Shown here: positions 8,824-17,615 of the stretch, piece by piece
Layout: the number at the start of each line of letters is the position of its first letter
How positions within the stretch are numbered: the stretch's first letter is position 1
Assembly: GCF_014646995.1 (NCBI RefSeq)
Contig: NZ_BMOI01000005.1
Coordinates: 62,001-126,000, forward strand
Length of the DNA: 64,000 nucleotides
DNA from: Curtobacterium luteum
Lineage (GTDB): Bacteria > Actinomycetota > Actinomycetes > Actinomycetales > Microbacteriaceae
Direction of reading: 5' to 3'
Translations under genes and position numbers: made by a program
The notes under the pieces: generated by a model
The model's input: the letters and a program-made list of their open reading frames with translations, nothing else
Database searches by the model: none
Told to the model about the DNA's origin: nothing

Positions 8824-9521
8824 TGGCCGCGGCGCGTCGCGCACTGGTGGTGCGTGGTGGGTGGGACGGGCACATGCCGGTCGAGACCACCGACCTGTTC
8901 ATCCCGTTCCTGCGGGACAACGGCTTCGACGTGCAGGTGTCGGAGTCGACCGCGGTGTACGCCGACGACGCCGTGATGGCGGACCTCGACCTCATCGTGC
9001 AGATCGTGACGATGTCGACGATCGCGGACGAGGAGTTCGCCGGGCTCCAGAAGGCCGTCCTCGGCGGGGCGGGCCTCGCCGGGTGGCACGGCGGGATCGC
9101 GGACGCGTTCCGGAACACCGCCGACTACCTCCACATGATCGGTGGGCAGTTCGCGCACCACGCGGGCAAGCACCCGTCCGAGCGCACCGGCGAGCAGTCG
9201 GACAACTACATCCCGTACACGGTGCACATCACCGAGGCGGGGCACGAGCACCCGATCACGCAGGGCATCGAGGACTTCGACCTCGTGACCGAGCAGTACT
9301 GGGTGCTCTCCGACGAGTACAACGACGTCCTGGCGACCACCACGCAGGAGGCGCGGGACTTCGACGCCTGGAACCGACCGGTCACGGCGCCGGCGATCTG
9401 GACCCGGCAGTGGGGCGAGGGACGCGTGTTCGTCTCCGCCCCCGGACACCGGCTCGAGGTCGTCGAGTCGCAGCCACTCCGCACGATCATCGAGAGGGGA
9501 CTCCTGTGGGCAGCCCGTTGA
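8823..9521 (+). CDS. ThuA-domain protein
   Basis: A 232-residue ThuA-like protein with a class I glutamine amidotransferase-like fold. Signatures are [20 protein letters not shown], the strand-turn [31 protein letters not shown], and the terminal [19 protein letters not shown]. ThuA is named from trehalose/sucrose utilisation in rhizobia, where it works with the ThuB dehydrogenase on 3-keto disaccharides; its exact reaction is poorly defined. It is flanked by two GFO oxidoreductase genes that overlap it on both sides (1 and 16 bases), so the three are surely cotranscribed. Confidence 0.88.
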   Translation: MAAARRALVVRGGWDGHMPVETTDLFIPFLRDNGFDVQVSESTAVYADDAVMADLDLIVQIVTMSTIADEEFAGLQKAVLGGAGLAGWHGGIADAFRNTADYLHMIGGQFAHHAGKHPSERTGEQSDNYIPYTVHITEAGHEHPITQGIEDFDLVTEQYWVLSDEYNDVLATTTQEARDFDAWNRPVTAPAIWTRQWGEGRVFVSAPGHRLEVVESQPLRTIIERGLLWAAR

Positions 9522-10603
9522 AGGTCGGTGTCGTCGGCGTCGGCGTCATCAGCCAGCAGTACTTCGAGCACTTCCCGGCGCTGCCCGGACTCGAGCTCAC
9601 CGCGGTCGCGGACATCGACGTCGCCCGCGCGCAGTCCGTCGGCGAGACGCAGGGCGTCCGTGGATCGTCGGTCGACGACCTCCTGGCCGCCGACGACGTC
9701 GACGTCGTGCTCAACCTGACGATCCCGGCCGCGCACGCCGAGGTCGCCACCCGGGCGCTCGAGGCCGGCAAGCACGTCTACGGCGAGAAGCCGCTCGCGA
9801 TGTCGACGGCCGAGGCCCGGCCGGTGCTCGACCTCGCTCGACGGTCCGGCCTGCGGGTCGGGAGCGCCCCCGACACGGTGCTCGGGACGGGCATCCAGAC
9901 CGCCCGCGCCGCCCTCGACGACGGGCTGATCGGGAGCCCGGTCGGCGCCGCGGTGTCGTGGTCCGCGCCCGGCCACGAACTCTGGCACCCGGCCCCCGCG
10001 TTCTACTACCAGCCCGGCGGCGGCCCGCTGCTCGACATGGGGCCGTACTACCTGACGAGCCTCGTGCAGTTCTTCGGCCCGGTCGTCCGCGTGAGCGGTG
10101 CCTCGACCCGCTCCGACCGCGAACGCACCATCGCGACCGGTCCCGCCGCGGGCACCCCGCTCCGGGTGGACATCGACACGCACGTGGTGGCGGTCCTCGA
10201 ACACGCGAACGGGGTCGTCTCGACGGTCACGGTGTCGTTCGAGGTCTGGGCGACCCGGGCACCGCTGTTCGAGGTGTACGGCACCGCGGGCACGCTCGGC
10301 GTCCCGGACCCGAACCGGTTCTCCGACCCGGTGTCGATCGCGACCGCCGACGACCGCGAGTGGCGCGAGCTGCCCGTGAGCGCCGGGTACGCCGACGCCG
10401 GCCGCGGCTACGGGCTCGCCGACATGGCGCACGCGATCGCCACCGACCGGCCGCACCGGGCCGACGGCGAGCTCGCGTTCCACGTGCTCGAGGTGATGGA
10501 GGCCGTGTCGACGGCAGCCCGTGAGCACACCGTGGTCGAGGTGCGGTCGCAGGTCGACCGGCCCGAGACCGTGCCCGCAGGGGCCACCCCCGGGTCCTGG
10601 TGA
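9506..10603 (+). CDS. GFO/IDH/MocA family oxidoreductase, variant active site
   Basis: 365 residues from GTG 9506, which lies inside the ThuA gene. The nucleotide-binding motif is [18 protein letters not shown] and the EKP motif is [13 protein letters not shown]. In the C-terminal domain the family motif reads [20 protein letters not shown], with Tyr where many members have the catalytic His. This DMGPYY variant is a recognisable subgroup often found with ThuA-like or isomerase genes. It may be a second dehydrogenase or a reductase acting on the product of the first enzyme. Confidence 0.88.
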   Translation: MGSPLKVGVVGVGVISQQYFEHFPALPGLELTAVADIDVARAQSVGETQGVRGSSVDDLLAADDVDVVLNLTIPAAHAEVATRALEAGKHVYGEKPLAMSTAEARPVLDLARRSGLRVGSAPDTVLGTGIQTARAALDDGLIGSPVGAAVSWSAPGHELWHPAPAFYYQPGGGPLLDMGPYYLTSLVQFFGPVVRVSGASTRSDRERTIATGPAAGTPLRVDIDTHVVAVLEHANGVVSTVTVSFEVWATRAPLFEVYGTAGTLGVPDPNRFSDPVSIATADDREWRELPVSAGYADAGRGYGLADMAHAIATDRPHRADGELAFHVLEVMEAVSTAAREHTVVEVRSQVDRPETVPAGATPGSW

Positions 10604-10634
10604 CCCACAGCAGAGGCGAGGAAGGACGACGACG

Positions 10635-11711
10635 ATGACGACGACGGACGGAACCGACGAGGCGGGGGCGAGCAGCGCCTCCAGGCCGGACGATGCCGGG
10701 CGGCCGACACGGTCGGTCACCCTGTTCACCGGCCAGTGGGCCGACCTGCCCTTCGAGGAGGTGGCGCGCCGTGCGGGGGAGTGGGGCTACGACGGCCTGG
10801 AGATCGCGTGCTGGGGCGACCACCTGGACGTCCGGCGCGCCGCGACCGACCCCGGGTACGTGGCGGACCGGAAGGCGATCCTGGAGCGGAACGGGCTGCA
10901 GGTCTGGACCATCGCGAACCACCTGGTCGGTCAGGCGGTCTGCGACGACCCGATCGACCAGCGGCACCAGGACATCGTGCCGGAGCACGTGTGGGGCGAC
11001 GGCGACCCGGAAGGCGTGCGCCAGCGGGCCGCGGAGGAGCTGCAGTGGACCGCCCGGGCGGCCGCGGCGCTCGGCGTCCGGACCGTGACCGGGTTCTCGG
11101 GGTCGTCGATCTGGAAGACCGTCGCCGGGTTCCCGCCCGTGCCCCCGGGCATGATCGACGCCGGCTACCAGGACTTCCACGACCGGTGGTCGCCGATCCT
11201 CGACGTCTTCGAGGAGGTCGGCGTGCGGTTCGCGCTCGAGGTGCACCCGTCCGAGATCGCCTACGACTACTGGACGGCTCGTCGGACCCTGGAGGTCTTC
11301 CGCGACCGTCCGGCGTTCGGGTTCAACTTCGATCCGTCGCACTTCGTCTGGCAGGACCTCGACCCCGCCGCGTTCTTGCTCGACTTCGCCGACCGGGTGT
11401 ACCACGTGCACTGCAAGGAGTCGGTCAAGCAGCTCGACGGGCGGAACGGCCGGCTGTCGTCGCACCTGCCGTGGGGCGATCCCCGGCGCGGCTGGGACTT
11501 CGTCACGGCCGGACACGGGGACGTGCCGTGGGAGCGGGTGTTCCGCGTGCTGAACCACATCGGGTACGACGGGCCGACGAGCGTCGAGTGGGAGGACGCC
11601 GGCATGGACCGACTCGTCGGCGGCCCCGAGGCGCTGGCGTTCGTGCGGCGGCTCGGGACGATCGCGCCGCCGGAGGCCGCGTTCGACGCCGCGTTCTCGC
11701 GCTCGCGCTGA
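10635..11711 (+). CDS. Sugar phosphate isomerase/epimerase family TIM-barrel protein
   Basis: 358 residues in the xylose-isomerase-like (AP endonuclease 2) fold. Metal ligands are readable along the barrel: [24 protein letters not shown] (Glu), [15 protein letters not shown] (Asp and His), VYHVHCKES (His) and [10 protein letters not shown] (Glu). The first 25 residues are an unstructured Thr/Asp-rich tail. Homologues act as ketose epimerases, inosose isomerases, or lyases/hydratases on 3-keto-glycosides. It is the fourth gene of the rightward operon and ends before a hairpin repeat. Confidence 0.85.
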   Translation: MTTTDGTDEAGASSASRPDDAGRPTRSVTLFTGQWADLPFEEVARRAGEWGYDGLEIACWGDHLDVRRAATDPGYVADRKAILERNGLQVWTIANHLVGQAVCDDPIDQRHQDIVPEHVWGDGDPEGVRQRAAEELQWTARAAAALGVRTVTGFSGSSIWKTVAGFPPVPPGMIDAGYQDFHDRWSPILDVFEEVGVRFALEVHPSEIAYDYWTARRTLEVFRDRPAFGFNFDPSHFVWQDLDPAAFLLDFADRVYHVHCKESVKQLDGRNGRLSSHLPWGDPRRGWDFVTAGHGDVPWERVFRVLNHIGYDGPTSVEWEDAGMDRLVGGPEALAFVRRLGTIAPPEAAFDAAFSRSR

Positions 11712-11724
11712 GCGGCGGCCAGCC

Positions 11725-11794
11725 CCGAGTCTCGTGCTGAGCGACAGTTCTCGCGCGGTTCGCCGCGAGGACTGTCGCCCACACCGAGACTCGG
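11725..11794. repeat. Long hairpin repeat, CGAGACTCGG/GCGACA family, copy 1
   Basis: Three nested stems share one axis: CCGAGTCTCG (11725-11734) with CGAGACTCGG (11785-11794), GCGACAGT (741-748) with ACTGTCGC (771-778), and CTCGCG (750-755) with CGCGAG (764-769). It fills the gap between the isomerase and ROK genes. The same elements recur at 53906-54016, so this is a dispersed repeat rather than a local terminator only. Confidence 0.7.
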
Positions 11795-11841
11795 CACCGC
11801 CAACACCCACCCACCCAACCACTCGACCGACGGAGGACCCC

Positions 11842-13182
11842 GTGGCACCACGCGCAGCACCGCCCGCCGGCGCCCGCGCACCCGGCAACGCCGCCCGCGT
11901 CCTCCGGCTCGTGCACGAGGAGGGACCCATCAGCCGCGCCGAGCTCACCCGGCGCACCGGACTCAACCGGTCGACGACCCTCGCGCTCGTCGGCGAGCTC
12001 GTCGACCTCGGCCTCGTGCACGAGGACGCCCCCGCCACCGGGGTCCGCGGTGCCGGGGTCGGCCGGCCGAGCCCGGTCGTCCGAGCCTCGGCGGACGTGG
12101 TCGCCGCCGCAGCCGTGGTCGAGATCGACGCCGTGACGGTCGCCCTCGTCGGCCTCGACGGCTCCGTCCGGCACCGCCGCGCCGAACCCCAGGCAGCACC
12201 GCCGACCGCCGCCGAGGCCGTCGCCACCGTCGCCCGGCTCCTCGACGAGCTGGTGGCCCACGCGAGCAGCACGACCGGGCCCGTCCGCGTCGTCGGGATC
12301 GGCGTCGCGGTCCCCGGCACCGTCCGCGCCGAGGACGGCACGGTCCAGTACGCGCCGCACCTCGGCTGGCACGACGAGCCCGTCGCCGAGCCCCTCGCGG
12401 ACCGCACGGGGCTCCCCGTCGCGGCGGCGAACGACGCGGACCTCGGCGCCTGGGCGGAACGACTCGCGGGCAGCGGCCGGGGCGTCGACGACGTCGTCTA
12501 CCTCAACGGTGGCGCGAGCGGCATCGGCGGCGGGGTCATCACCGCCGGTCGACCGCTCATCGGCGCCGACGGGTACGCCGGCGAGCTCGGGCACACCTTC
12601 GTCGCCGCGAACGGCATCCGCTGCCACTGCGGAGCCGTCGGGTGCCTCGAGACCGAGGCGTCCCGCGAGGCCCTCACCTCGGTCGCGGGCACGCCGCCGG
12701 ACGACCTCCGCGCCCTGGCCGCCGCGCTCGCCGAGGAGCGACCCGACCTCGAGTCGGTCGTGGACCGGCAGGTGTCGGCACTCGTGACCGCGCTCCGCAA
12801 CGCCATCCACACCGTCAACCCCGAGGTCGTCGTGCTCGGCGGGTTCCTCGGGGTGCTGCTCGAGCACGTCGGCGACCGGATCCTCGACGACGTCCGCGCC
12901 CAGTCGATGCCGGGGACTGCGGACCGACTCCGCATCGTGCCCGCGGCCCTCGGCGACGACGTCCTGACGCGGGGCGCGGCCGAGGTCGGCTTCCGCGAGC
13001 TGCTCCGCGACCCGGCCGCGCACACCGGCGCCGCCCGGCCCGCCTCCGCGCGCGCCGACGCCGCCGCCGCCGCGCCCGCCGCCGCCGCGCAGCCCGCGGC
13101 CGGGCGCACCCGCGCACCCTCCTCCCCGAACGCACCAGGAACCGACCGCGACGCCGCGGCCGAGGAAGCGAGAACCCCATGA
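11842..13182 (+). CDS. ROK-family transcriptional repressor, XylR-like
   Basis: 446 residues. The N-terminal winged helix is ARVLRLVHEEGPISRAELTR with RRTGLNRSTTLALVGELVDL. The ROK sugar-binding domain follows, with the zinc motif CHCGAVGCLE near residue 260 and LNGGASGIGGGVITAG. An Ala/Pro-rich tail of about 55 residues follows the fold and is probably disordered. GTG 11842 has CGGAGG upstream. Next to xylAB, it most likely binds the inverted repeat in the xylA divergent region with xylose or a xyloside as inducer. ATGA overlap couples it to the dehydrogenase gene. Confidence 0.88.
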   Translation: MAPRAAPPAGARAPGNAARVLRLVHEEGPISRAELTRRTGLNRSTTLALVGELVDLGLVHEDAPATGVRGAGVGRPSPVVRASADVVAAAAVVEIDAVTVALVGLDGSVRHRRAEPQAAPPTAAEAVATVARLLDELVAHASSTTGPVRVVGIGVAVPGTVRAEDGTVQYAPHLGWHDEPVAEPLADRTGLPVAAANDADLGAWAERLAGSGRGVDDVVYLNGGASGIGGGVITAGRPLIGADGYAGELGHTFVAANGIRCHCGAVGCLETEASREALTSVAGTPPDDLRALAAALAEERPDLESVVDRQVSALVTALRNAIHTVNPEVVVLGGFLGVLLEHVGDRILDDVRAQSMPGTADRLRIVPAALGDDVLTRGAAEVGFRELLRDPAAHTGAARPASARADAAAAAPAAAAQPAAGRTRAPSSPNAPGTDRDAAAEEARTP

Positions 13183-14222
13183 CCACCGAGACCCCCGACC
13201 ACCAGCGCACGAGCGTGCTCCTCGGCACCCAGGACCTCACGGTCGAGGACCGCCCCGTCCCGACGCCCGACCCCGGCGACGTCCTCGTCCGGGTCGCGGC
13301 CGTCGGTGTCTGCGGGTCCGACGTGCACTACTACCGGCACGGCCGCATCGGTGACTTCGTCGTCGAGGAGCCCCTCGTCCTCGGCCACGAGCTCTCCGGC
13401 ACGGTCGTCGCCGTCGGCGCGGGCGTCGACGAGTCCCGAGTGGGCGAGCGCGTCGCCGTCGAGCCGCAGCGCCCCTGCCACCGGTGCGCGCAGTGCCTCG
13501 CCGGGCGGTACAACCTCTGCCCGCACATGCGCTTCTACGCGACGCCGCCGATCGACGGCGCCTTCACCGAGTACGTGACCATCGAGTCCGAGTTCGCGCA
13601 CACCCTGCCCGACACCGTCTCGTTCGAGGCCGGCGCGCTCCTGGAGCCCCTGTCGGTCGGCATCGCGGCCGTGCGCAAGGCGGGCATCGTCCCGGGCTCC
13701 TCGGTCCTCATCGCCGGTGCCGGGCCGATCGGTGTGATCTGCGCGCAGGCCGCCCGGGCGTTCGGTGCGAGCCGGATCGTCGTGAGCGACCTCGTCGCCG
13801 AGCGACGCGAGCGGGCCCTGTCGTTTGGCGCCACCGAGGTCGTCGACCCAACCGTCGTGGACGTCACCTCGGACATCGTGCCGGTGGACGCGTTCATCGA
13901 CGCGAGCGGGGCACCCCGTGCGGTCTCGGACGGCATCAAGGCGGTCGGTCCCGCGGGCGCCGCGGTCCTCGTCGGCCTCGGCAACTCCGAGATGACGCTC
14001 CCGGTCGAGCACATCCAGAACCTCGAGGTCACCGTGACCGGCATCTTCCGCTACACGAACACGTGGCCGGTCGCGATCGGCCTGGTCGCGTCCGGGCAGG
14101 TGGACCTCGACTCGCTCGTCACCGGGCGCTACGGCCTCGACGAGGTCCGCGAGGCCCTGGAGTCCGACACCGACCCGGCGTCGCTGAAGTCCGTCGTCTA
14201 CCCCGGTGGTGCACCCGCCTGA
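13179..14222 (+). CDS. Zinc-dependent polyol dehydrogenase (xylitol/sorbitol dehydrogenase type)
   Basis: A 347-residue medium-chain dehydrogenase. VCGSDVHYYRHGRIGDFVVE holds the catalytic zinc Cys and the sorbitol-dehydrogenase-type tail. LGHELSGTVVAVG holds the zinc His-Glu, and PCHRCAQCLAGRYNLC holds the structural zinc cysteines. The Rossmann motif is IAGAGPIGVICAQAARAFGA followed by VVSDLV, with Asp favouring NAD. It oxidises a polyol to a ketose, for example xylitol to xylulose, which would join xylB. It overlaps the ROK stop by ATGA. Confidence 0.88.
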   Translation: MTTETPDHQRTSVLLGTQDLTVEDRPVPTPDPGDVLVRVAAVGVCGSDVHYYRHGRIGDFVVEEPLVLGHELSGTVVAVGAGVDESRVGERVAVEPQRPCHRCAQCLAGRYNLCPHMRFYATPPIDGAFTEYVTIESEFAHTLPDTVSFEAGALLEPLSVGIAAVRKAGIVPGSSVLIAGAGPIGVICAQAARAFGASRIVVSDLVAERRERALSFGATEVVDPTVVDVTSDIVPVDAFIDASGAPRAVSDGIKAVGPAGAAVLVGLGNSEMTLPVEHIQNLEVTVTGIFRYTNTWPVAIGLVASGQVDLDSLVTGRYGLDEVREALESDTDPASLKSVVYPGGAPA

Positions 14223-14389
14223 GCACAGCGACACGGCCGACCCGGTCCGTCGGTGCGGCGGGGTGCGCGGCGCCGCCCCCGCGGTCGTCCGGCGTGCGTC
14301 CCGCGCCCGGCGCGACCCGCTGACGGACTCGGCGCACGCCGCCGGTTCCGGCGTGACGCGTCAGCGGCAGGCCGGCCGTGCCGGTGGGG

Positions 14390-14421
14390 GGAGGCACGGT
14401 GCGGGCCAGCACCGTGCCTCC
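14390..14421. repeat. REP-like palindrome in the 341-base gap after the polyol dehydrogenase
   Basis: GGAGGCACGGTGC (14390-14402) and GCACCGTGCCTCC (14409-14421) form a perfect 13-base-pair stem with a six-base loop. It belongs to a family seen at 30274, 38586, 45548, 45639, 55451 and 61700, and may terminate the sugar operon. The rest of the gap 14223-14563 holds only GC-rich sequence without an evident gene. Confidence 0.7.
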
Positions 14422-14551
14422 AGTCCGTCGTCTGCGCACGTCGTGACGGGTCGCGCTCTGACGGCATGCGTCTCCAGGCCGGGGTGCGCGCGCGTCGCGC
14501 GAGCGGCGGTGTCCCCTCGTCACGGGCCACCCGCCCGACACCCCGACGCGC

Positions 14552-14557
14552 TACCGT
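14552..14557 (+). promoter_or_regulatory. -10 hexamer of the UMF1-type transporter gene
   Basis: TACCGT is six bases before ATG 14564 with no Shine-Dalgarno, the leaderless pattern. Confidence 0.5.
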
Positions 14558-14563
14558 TCGCCC

Positions 14564-15983
14564 ATGACCGTGTCGCCCACCGCCGTGCCACCGCAGCGCA
14601 CCGACCGCCGCGCGCTCGTCTCGTGGGCGCTCTGGGACTGGGGGTCCGCGGCGTTCAACGCCGTCGTCACCACCTTCGTGTTCAGCACCTACCTGGCGAG
14701 CCGCGCGTTCGTCGACCCGGCCCCTCGTCGCCGACACCTCGGCGGCGGGCAGGGCGGTCGTCGAACGGGAGCTCGCGCACAACGCCGCCGTCGTCTCCAC
14801 GACGCTCGCGATCGCCGGGGTCGTCGTCGCCCTCGTCGCGCCCGCGGTCGGGCGACTCGCGGACAGCACCGGCCACCGTCGCCGATCCGTGCTGATCGCC
14901 ACGATCGGCATCGCCCTGTCGATCGGCGGCATGGTGTTCGTGGCGCCGAGCCAGCCCTACCTGTACCTCGGTGCAGCCCTGCTCGGGATCGGCACCGTCG
15001 CGTACGAGATCGCGAGCGTGGGCTACAACGCGATGCTCGGCCAGGTCGCCCCGGGGGACCGCACCGGCCGGGTATCGGCCATCGGCTGGGCGGCCGGCTA
15101 CTTCGGCGGCATCGTGCTGCTCGTCGTGCTGCTCGTGCTCTGCATCCAGGACTTCGGCGGCGGTGACGTCGCCGGACTCCTGCGCCTCCCGGCGACGGTG
15201 GCGACCGGGCAGTGGGACGTCCGCGTCGCGATCGGCATCGCCGCGGTCTGGCTCGCCGTGAGCTCGGTGCCGCTGTTCCTCGTCGTGCCCGAGGCCGCCG
15301 CGGACCGGTCGCGCGGCGGCGGCGTGCTCTCGGCGTACCGTGACCTCGGCCGCGACGTCGCACGCCTGTGGCGGGAGCGGCGCGACGTGCTCGGGTTCCT
15401 CGTCGCGAGCGCGGTGTTCCGCGACGGGGTCGGTGCCGTCTTCACCTTCGGCGGCATCATCGCCGCGCAGGTCTTCGGGTTCTCCGCGTCGCAGGTGATC
15501 CTGTTCGCCATCGCCGCGAACGTCGTCGCCGGCGTCGCGACCTACGCCTCCGGGTGGCTGGACGACCGGTTCGGGTCGCGTGCGCTCATCATGGTCTCGC
15601 TCGTCGGACTGGCGCTCTGCGGCCTCGGGGTGCTCGCCGCGGGGACGTCGGCCGCGCTGTTCTGGGTGCTCGGACTGACCCTCGCACTCTTCGTCGGGCC
15701 GGTGCAGGCGTCGTCGCGGGCCTACCTCGCGCGGCTCGCGACGCCCGGCCGGGAGGGCGAGCTCTTCGGCCTGTACGCCACCACCGGCCGCGCGGCGACG
15801 TTCCTCGCGCCGACGCTGTTCTCGCTGGCCGTGACGATCGGCGGCTCGACGCGGTACGGGATCCTCGGGATCGTGGTGGTGCTCGTGGCGGGGCTCGTGT
15901 GCATGGCGTTCGTGCGGACCTCGGCGGACCGGGCGCCGGGGGTGGCCGATCGGGGCGAGCGCCGGGGGTCGGACCGGGCGTAG
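14564..15983 (+). pseudogene. UMF1/Atg22-like MFS transporter with a frameshift near 14720
   Basis: The first 52 codons read RRALVSWALWDWGSAAFNAV, then TFVFSTYLASRAFVDPA, the family N-terminus. Within the run GGCCCCTCG at 14719-14727 the coding frame moves by one base: the family continues as LVADTSAAGRAVVERELAHN in the next frame and stays open through about eleven membrane segments to TAG 15983 (VGYNAMLGQVAP, IGWAAGYFGGIVLL and so on). Removing one C from the four-C run restores a single ORF of about 472 residues. It is either a recent pseudogene, a phase-variable homopolymer or a sequencing error. UMF1 substrates are unknown. Confidence 0.8.
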
Positions 15984-16115
15984 CCGGTCGGACCGGGCGG
16001 AGGTGGTCGTTCGTTCCGCCACACCTCGCCCGATCCCGCCTCCCATCGTGTCCGTGACGGGAGGGACCGCGCACCGGACCCGCACCGCCCGGGCACCGCT
16101 CAGCCCCGGTTGCGC

Positions 16116-16121
16116 CAGGAT
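16116..16121 (+). promoter_or_regulatory. -10 hexamer of glmU, leaderless
   Basis: CAGGAT lies six bases before ATG 16128. The identical CAGGAT-N6-ATG arrangement precedes hisS at 48168. Confidence 0.5.
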
Positions 16122-16127
16122 GGGACC

Positions 16128-17561
16128 ATGACCGACCAGCGCATCGCCGTCGTCGTCCTCGCCGCAGGCCAGGGCACGCGCATGAAGTCCGCCACGCCCA
16201 AGGTGCTGCACCGCCTCGCCGGGCTGCCGCTCATCGCGCACGTGCTCCGGACCGCGTCGTCGCTCGAGCCCGCCCACGTCGCCGTCGTCGTGCGACACGA
16301 GCGGGACCGCGTCGCAGCCGAGGTCGTCGAGCGTGCGCCCGACGCCCTCGTGGTCGACCAGGACGAGGTCCCCGGCACCGGCCGTGCGGTCGAGGTCGCG
16401 GTGCGGGCGCTCCCCGCGGACTTCGACGGTGCCGTCGTGGTGTTGTCGGGCGACGTCCCGCTGCTCGACGTGGTGTCGCTCCGTGCGCTCGTGGACGCGC
16501 ACGTGGGCGGCGGCAACGGCGCCACCTTCGTGAGCGCGATCGCCCCCGACCCGACGGGGCTCGGCCGCATCGTCCGTGACGAGGCCGGTGCGTTCGTCGG
16601 GGTCGTCGAGCACAAGGACGCGACGCCCGAGCAGCTGACGATCACCGAGGCGAACGCGGGCATCTACGCCTTCGACGTCACGCACCTCCGCGCCGTCCTG
16701 CCGTCGCTCACCACGGCGAACGCGCAGGGCGAGAAGTACATCACCGACGCACCGGCGCTGATCGGCGAGCGGGGCGGGCGCATCGACGTCGTCACGCTCA
16801 CCGACCCGTGGCTCGTCGCCGGGATCAACGACCGTGCGCAGCTGTCCGACGCCGCCCGCGAGCTCAACGCCCGGATCGTCCGCCGGCACCAGGTCGCCGG
16901 CGTCACCGTGCAGGACCCGGCGACGACGTGGATCGACCTCGACGTGACCATCGAGCCCGACGCCGAGGTCCTGCCCGGCACGCAACTCGTCGGCGCGACC
17001 GCCATCGCCGCGGGAGCCGTCGTCGGACCGGACACCACCCTCCGCGACACCGAGGTCGGTGCGGGCGCGACCGTGAACCGTGTCGACGCGACGCTCGCCG
17101 TGATCGGGGCGGGCGCGTCCGTCGGACCGTTCGCGTACCTGCGTCCCGGGACGATCCTCGGGGACCAGGGCAAGATCGGGACCTTCGTCGAGACGAAGAA
17201 CGCGCGGATCGGCCGCGGCAGCAAGGTCCCGCACCTGTCGTACATCGGCGACGCCGAGGTGGGCGAGGACTCGAACATCGGCGCGAACACGATCACCGCG
17301 AACTACGACGGCGTGGCGAAGCACCGCACCGAGGTCGGGTCCAACGTCAGGACCGGGTCGCACAACGTGTTCGTCGCCCCCGTTAGGATTGGTGACGGAG
17401 CGTACACCGGCGCCGGGACCACCGTCCGCAAGGACGTCCCTGCCGGGTCGCTGGCGATCAGCTACGCCCCACAGCGCAACACCGACGGCTGGGTCGAGGA
17501 ACACCGACCCGGCACGCCGGCGGCCGAGGCGGCTCGGCGCGCGCGTGGCGAACAGATCTGA
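16128..17561 (+). CDS. glmU: Bifunctional N-acetylglucosamine-1-phosphate uridyltransferase / glucosamine-1-phosphate acetyltransferase
   Basis: 477 residues, typical GlmU length. The N-terminal uridyltransferase domain has VVVLAAGQGTRMKSATPKVL and LSGDVPLLDV. From about residue 250 the left-handed beta-helix acetyltransferase domain shows hexapeptide repeats, with GPFAYLRPGTILGDQGKIG, FVETKNARIGRGSKVPHLSY and IGANTITANYDG including the acetyl-CoA site. It makes UDP-GlcNAc for peptidoglycan. It is followed 54 bases on by prs, a common actinobacterial pairing. Confidence 0.97.
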   Translation: MTDQRIAVVVLAAGQGTRMKSATPKVLHRLAGLPLIAHVLRTASSLEPAHVAVVVRHERDRVAAEVVERAPDALVVDQDEVPGTGRAVEVAVRALPADFDGAVVVLSGDVPLLDVVSLRALVDAHVGGGNGATFVSAIAPDPTGLGRIVRDEAGAFVGVVEHKDATPEQLTITEANAGIYAFDVTHLRAVLPSLTTANAQGEKYITDAPALIGERGGRIDVVTLTDPWLVAGINDRAQLSDAARELNARIVRRHQVAGVTVQDPATTWIDLDVTIEPDAEVLPGTQLVGATAIAAGAVVGPDTTLRDTEVGAGATVNRVDATLAVIGAGASVGPFAYLRPGTILGDQGKIGTFVETKNARIGRGSKVPHLSYIGDAEVGEDSNIGANTITANYDGVAKHRTEVGSNVRTGSHNVFVAPVRIGDGAYTGAGTTVRKDVPAGSLAISYAPQRNTDGWVEEHRPGTPAAEAARRARGEQI

Positions 17562-17615
17562 CGGCCTCCGGGTCGATCGACACGGCCCTCCGGGGCCAGG
17601 GAGTGAGCACGGCAC

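Noticed and set aside
4891-8844. A 1317-codon open frame on the minus strand
   Set aside because: Only the first 1470 bases (xylB) are coding. The rest is antisense to xylA and the GFO gene, open because high GC makes stops rare.
7645-14222. Complete inositol catabolic cluster
   Set aside because: GFO and TIM-barrel genes resemble iolG and iolE/iolI, but iolB, iolC, iolD and iolJ are absent.
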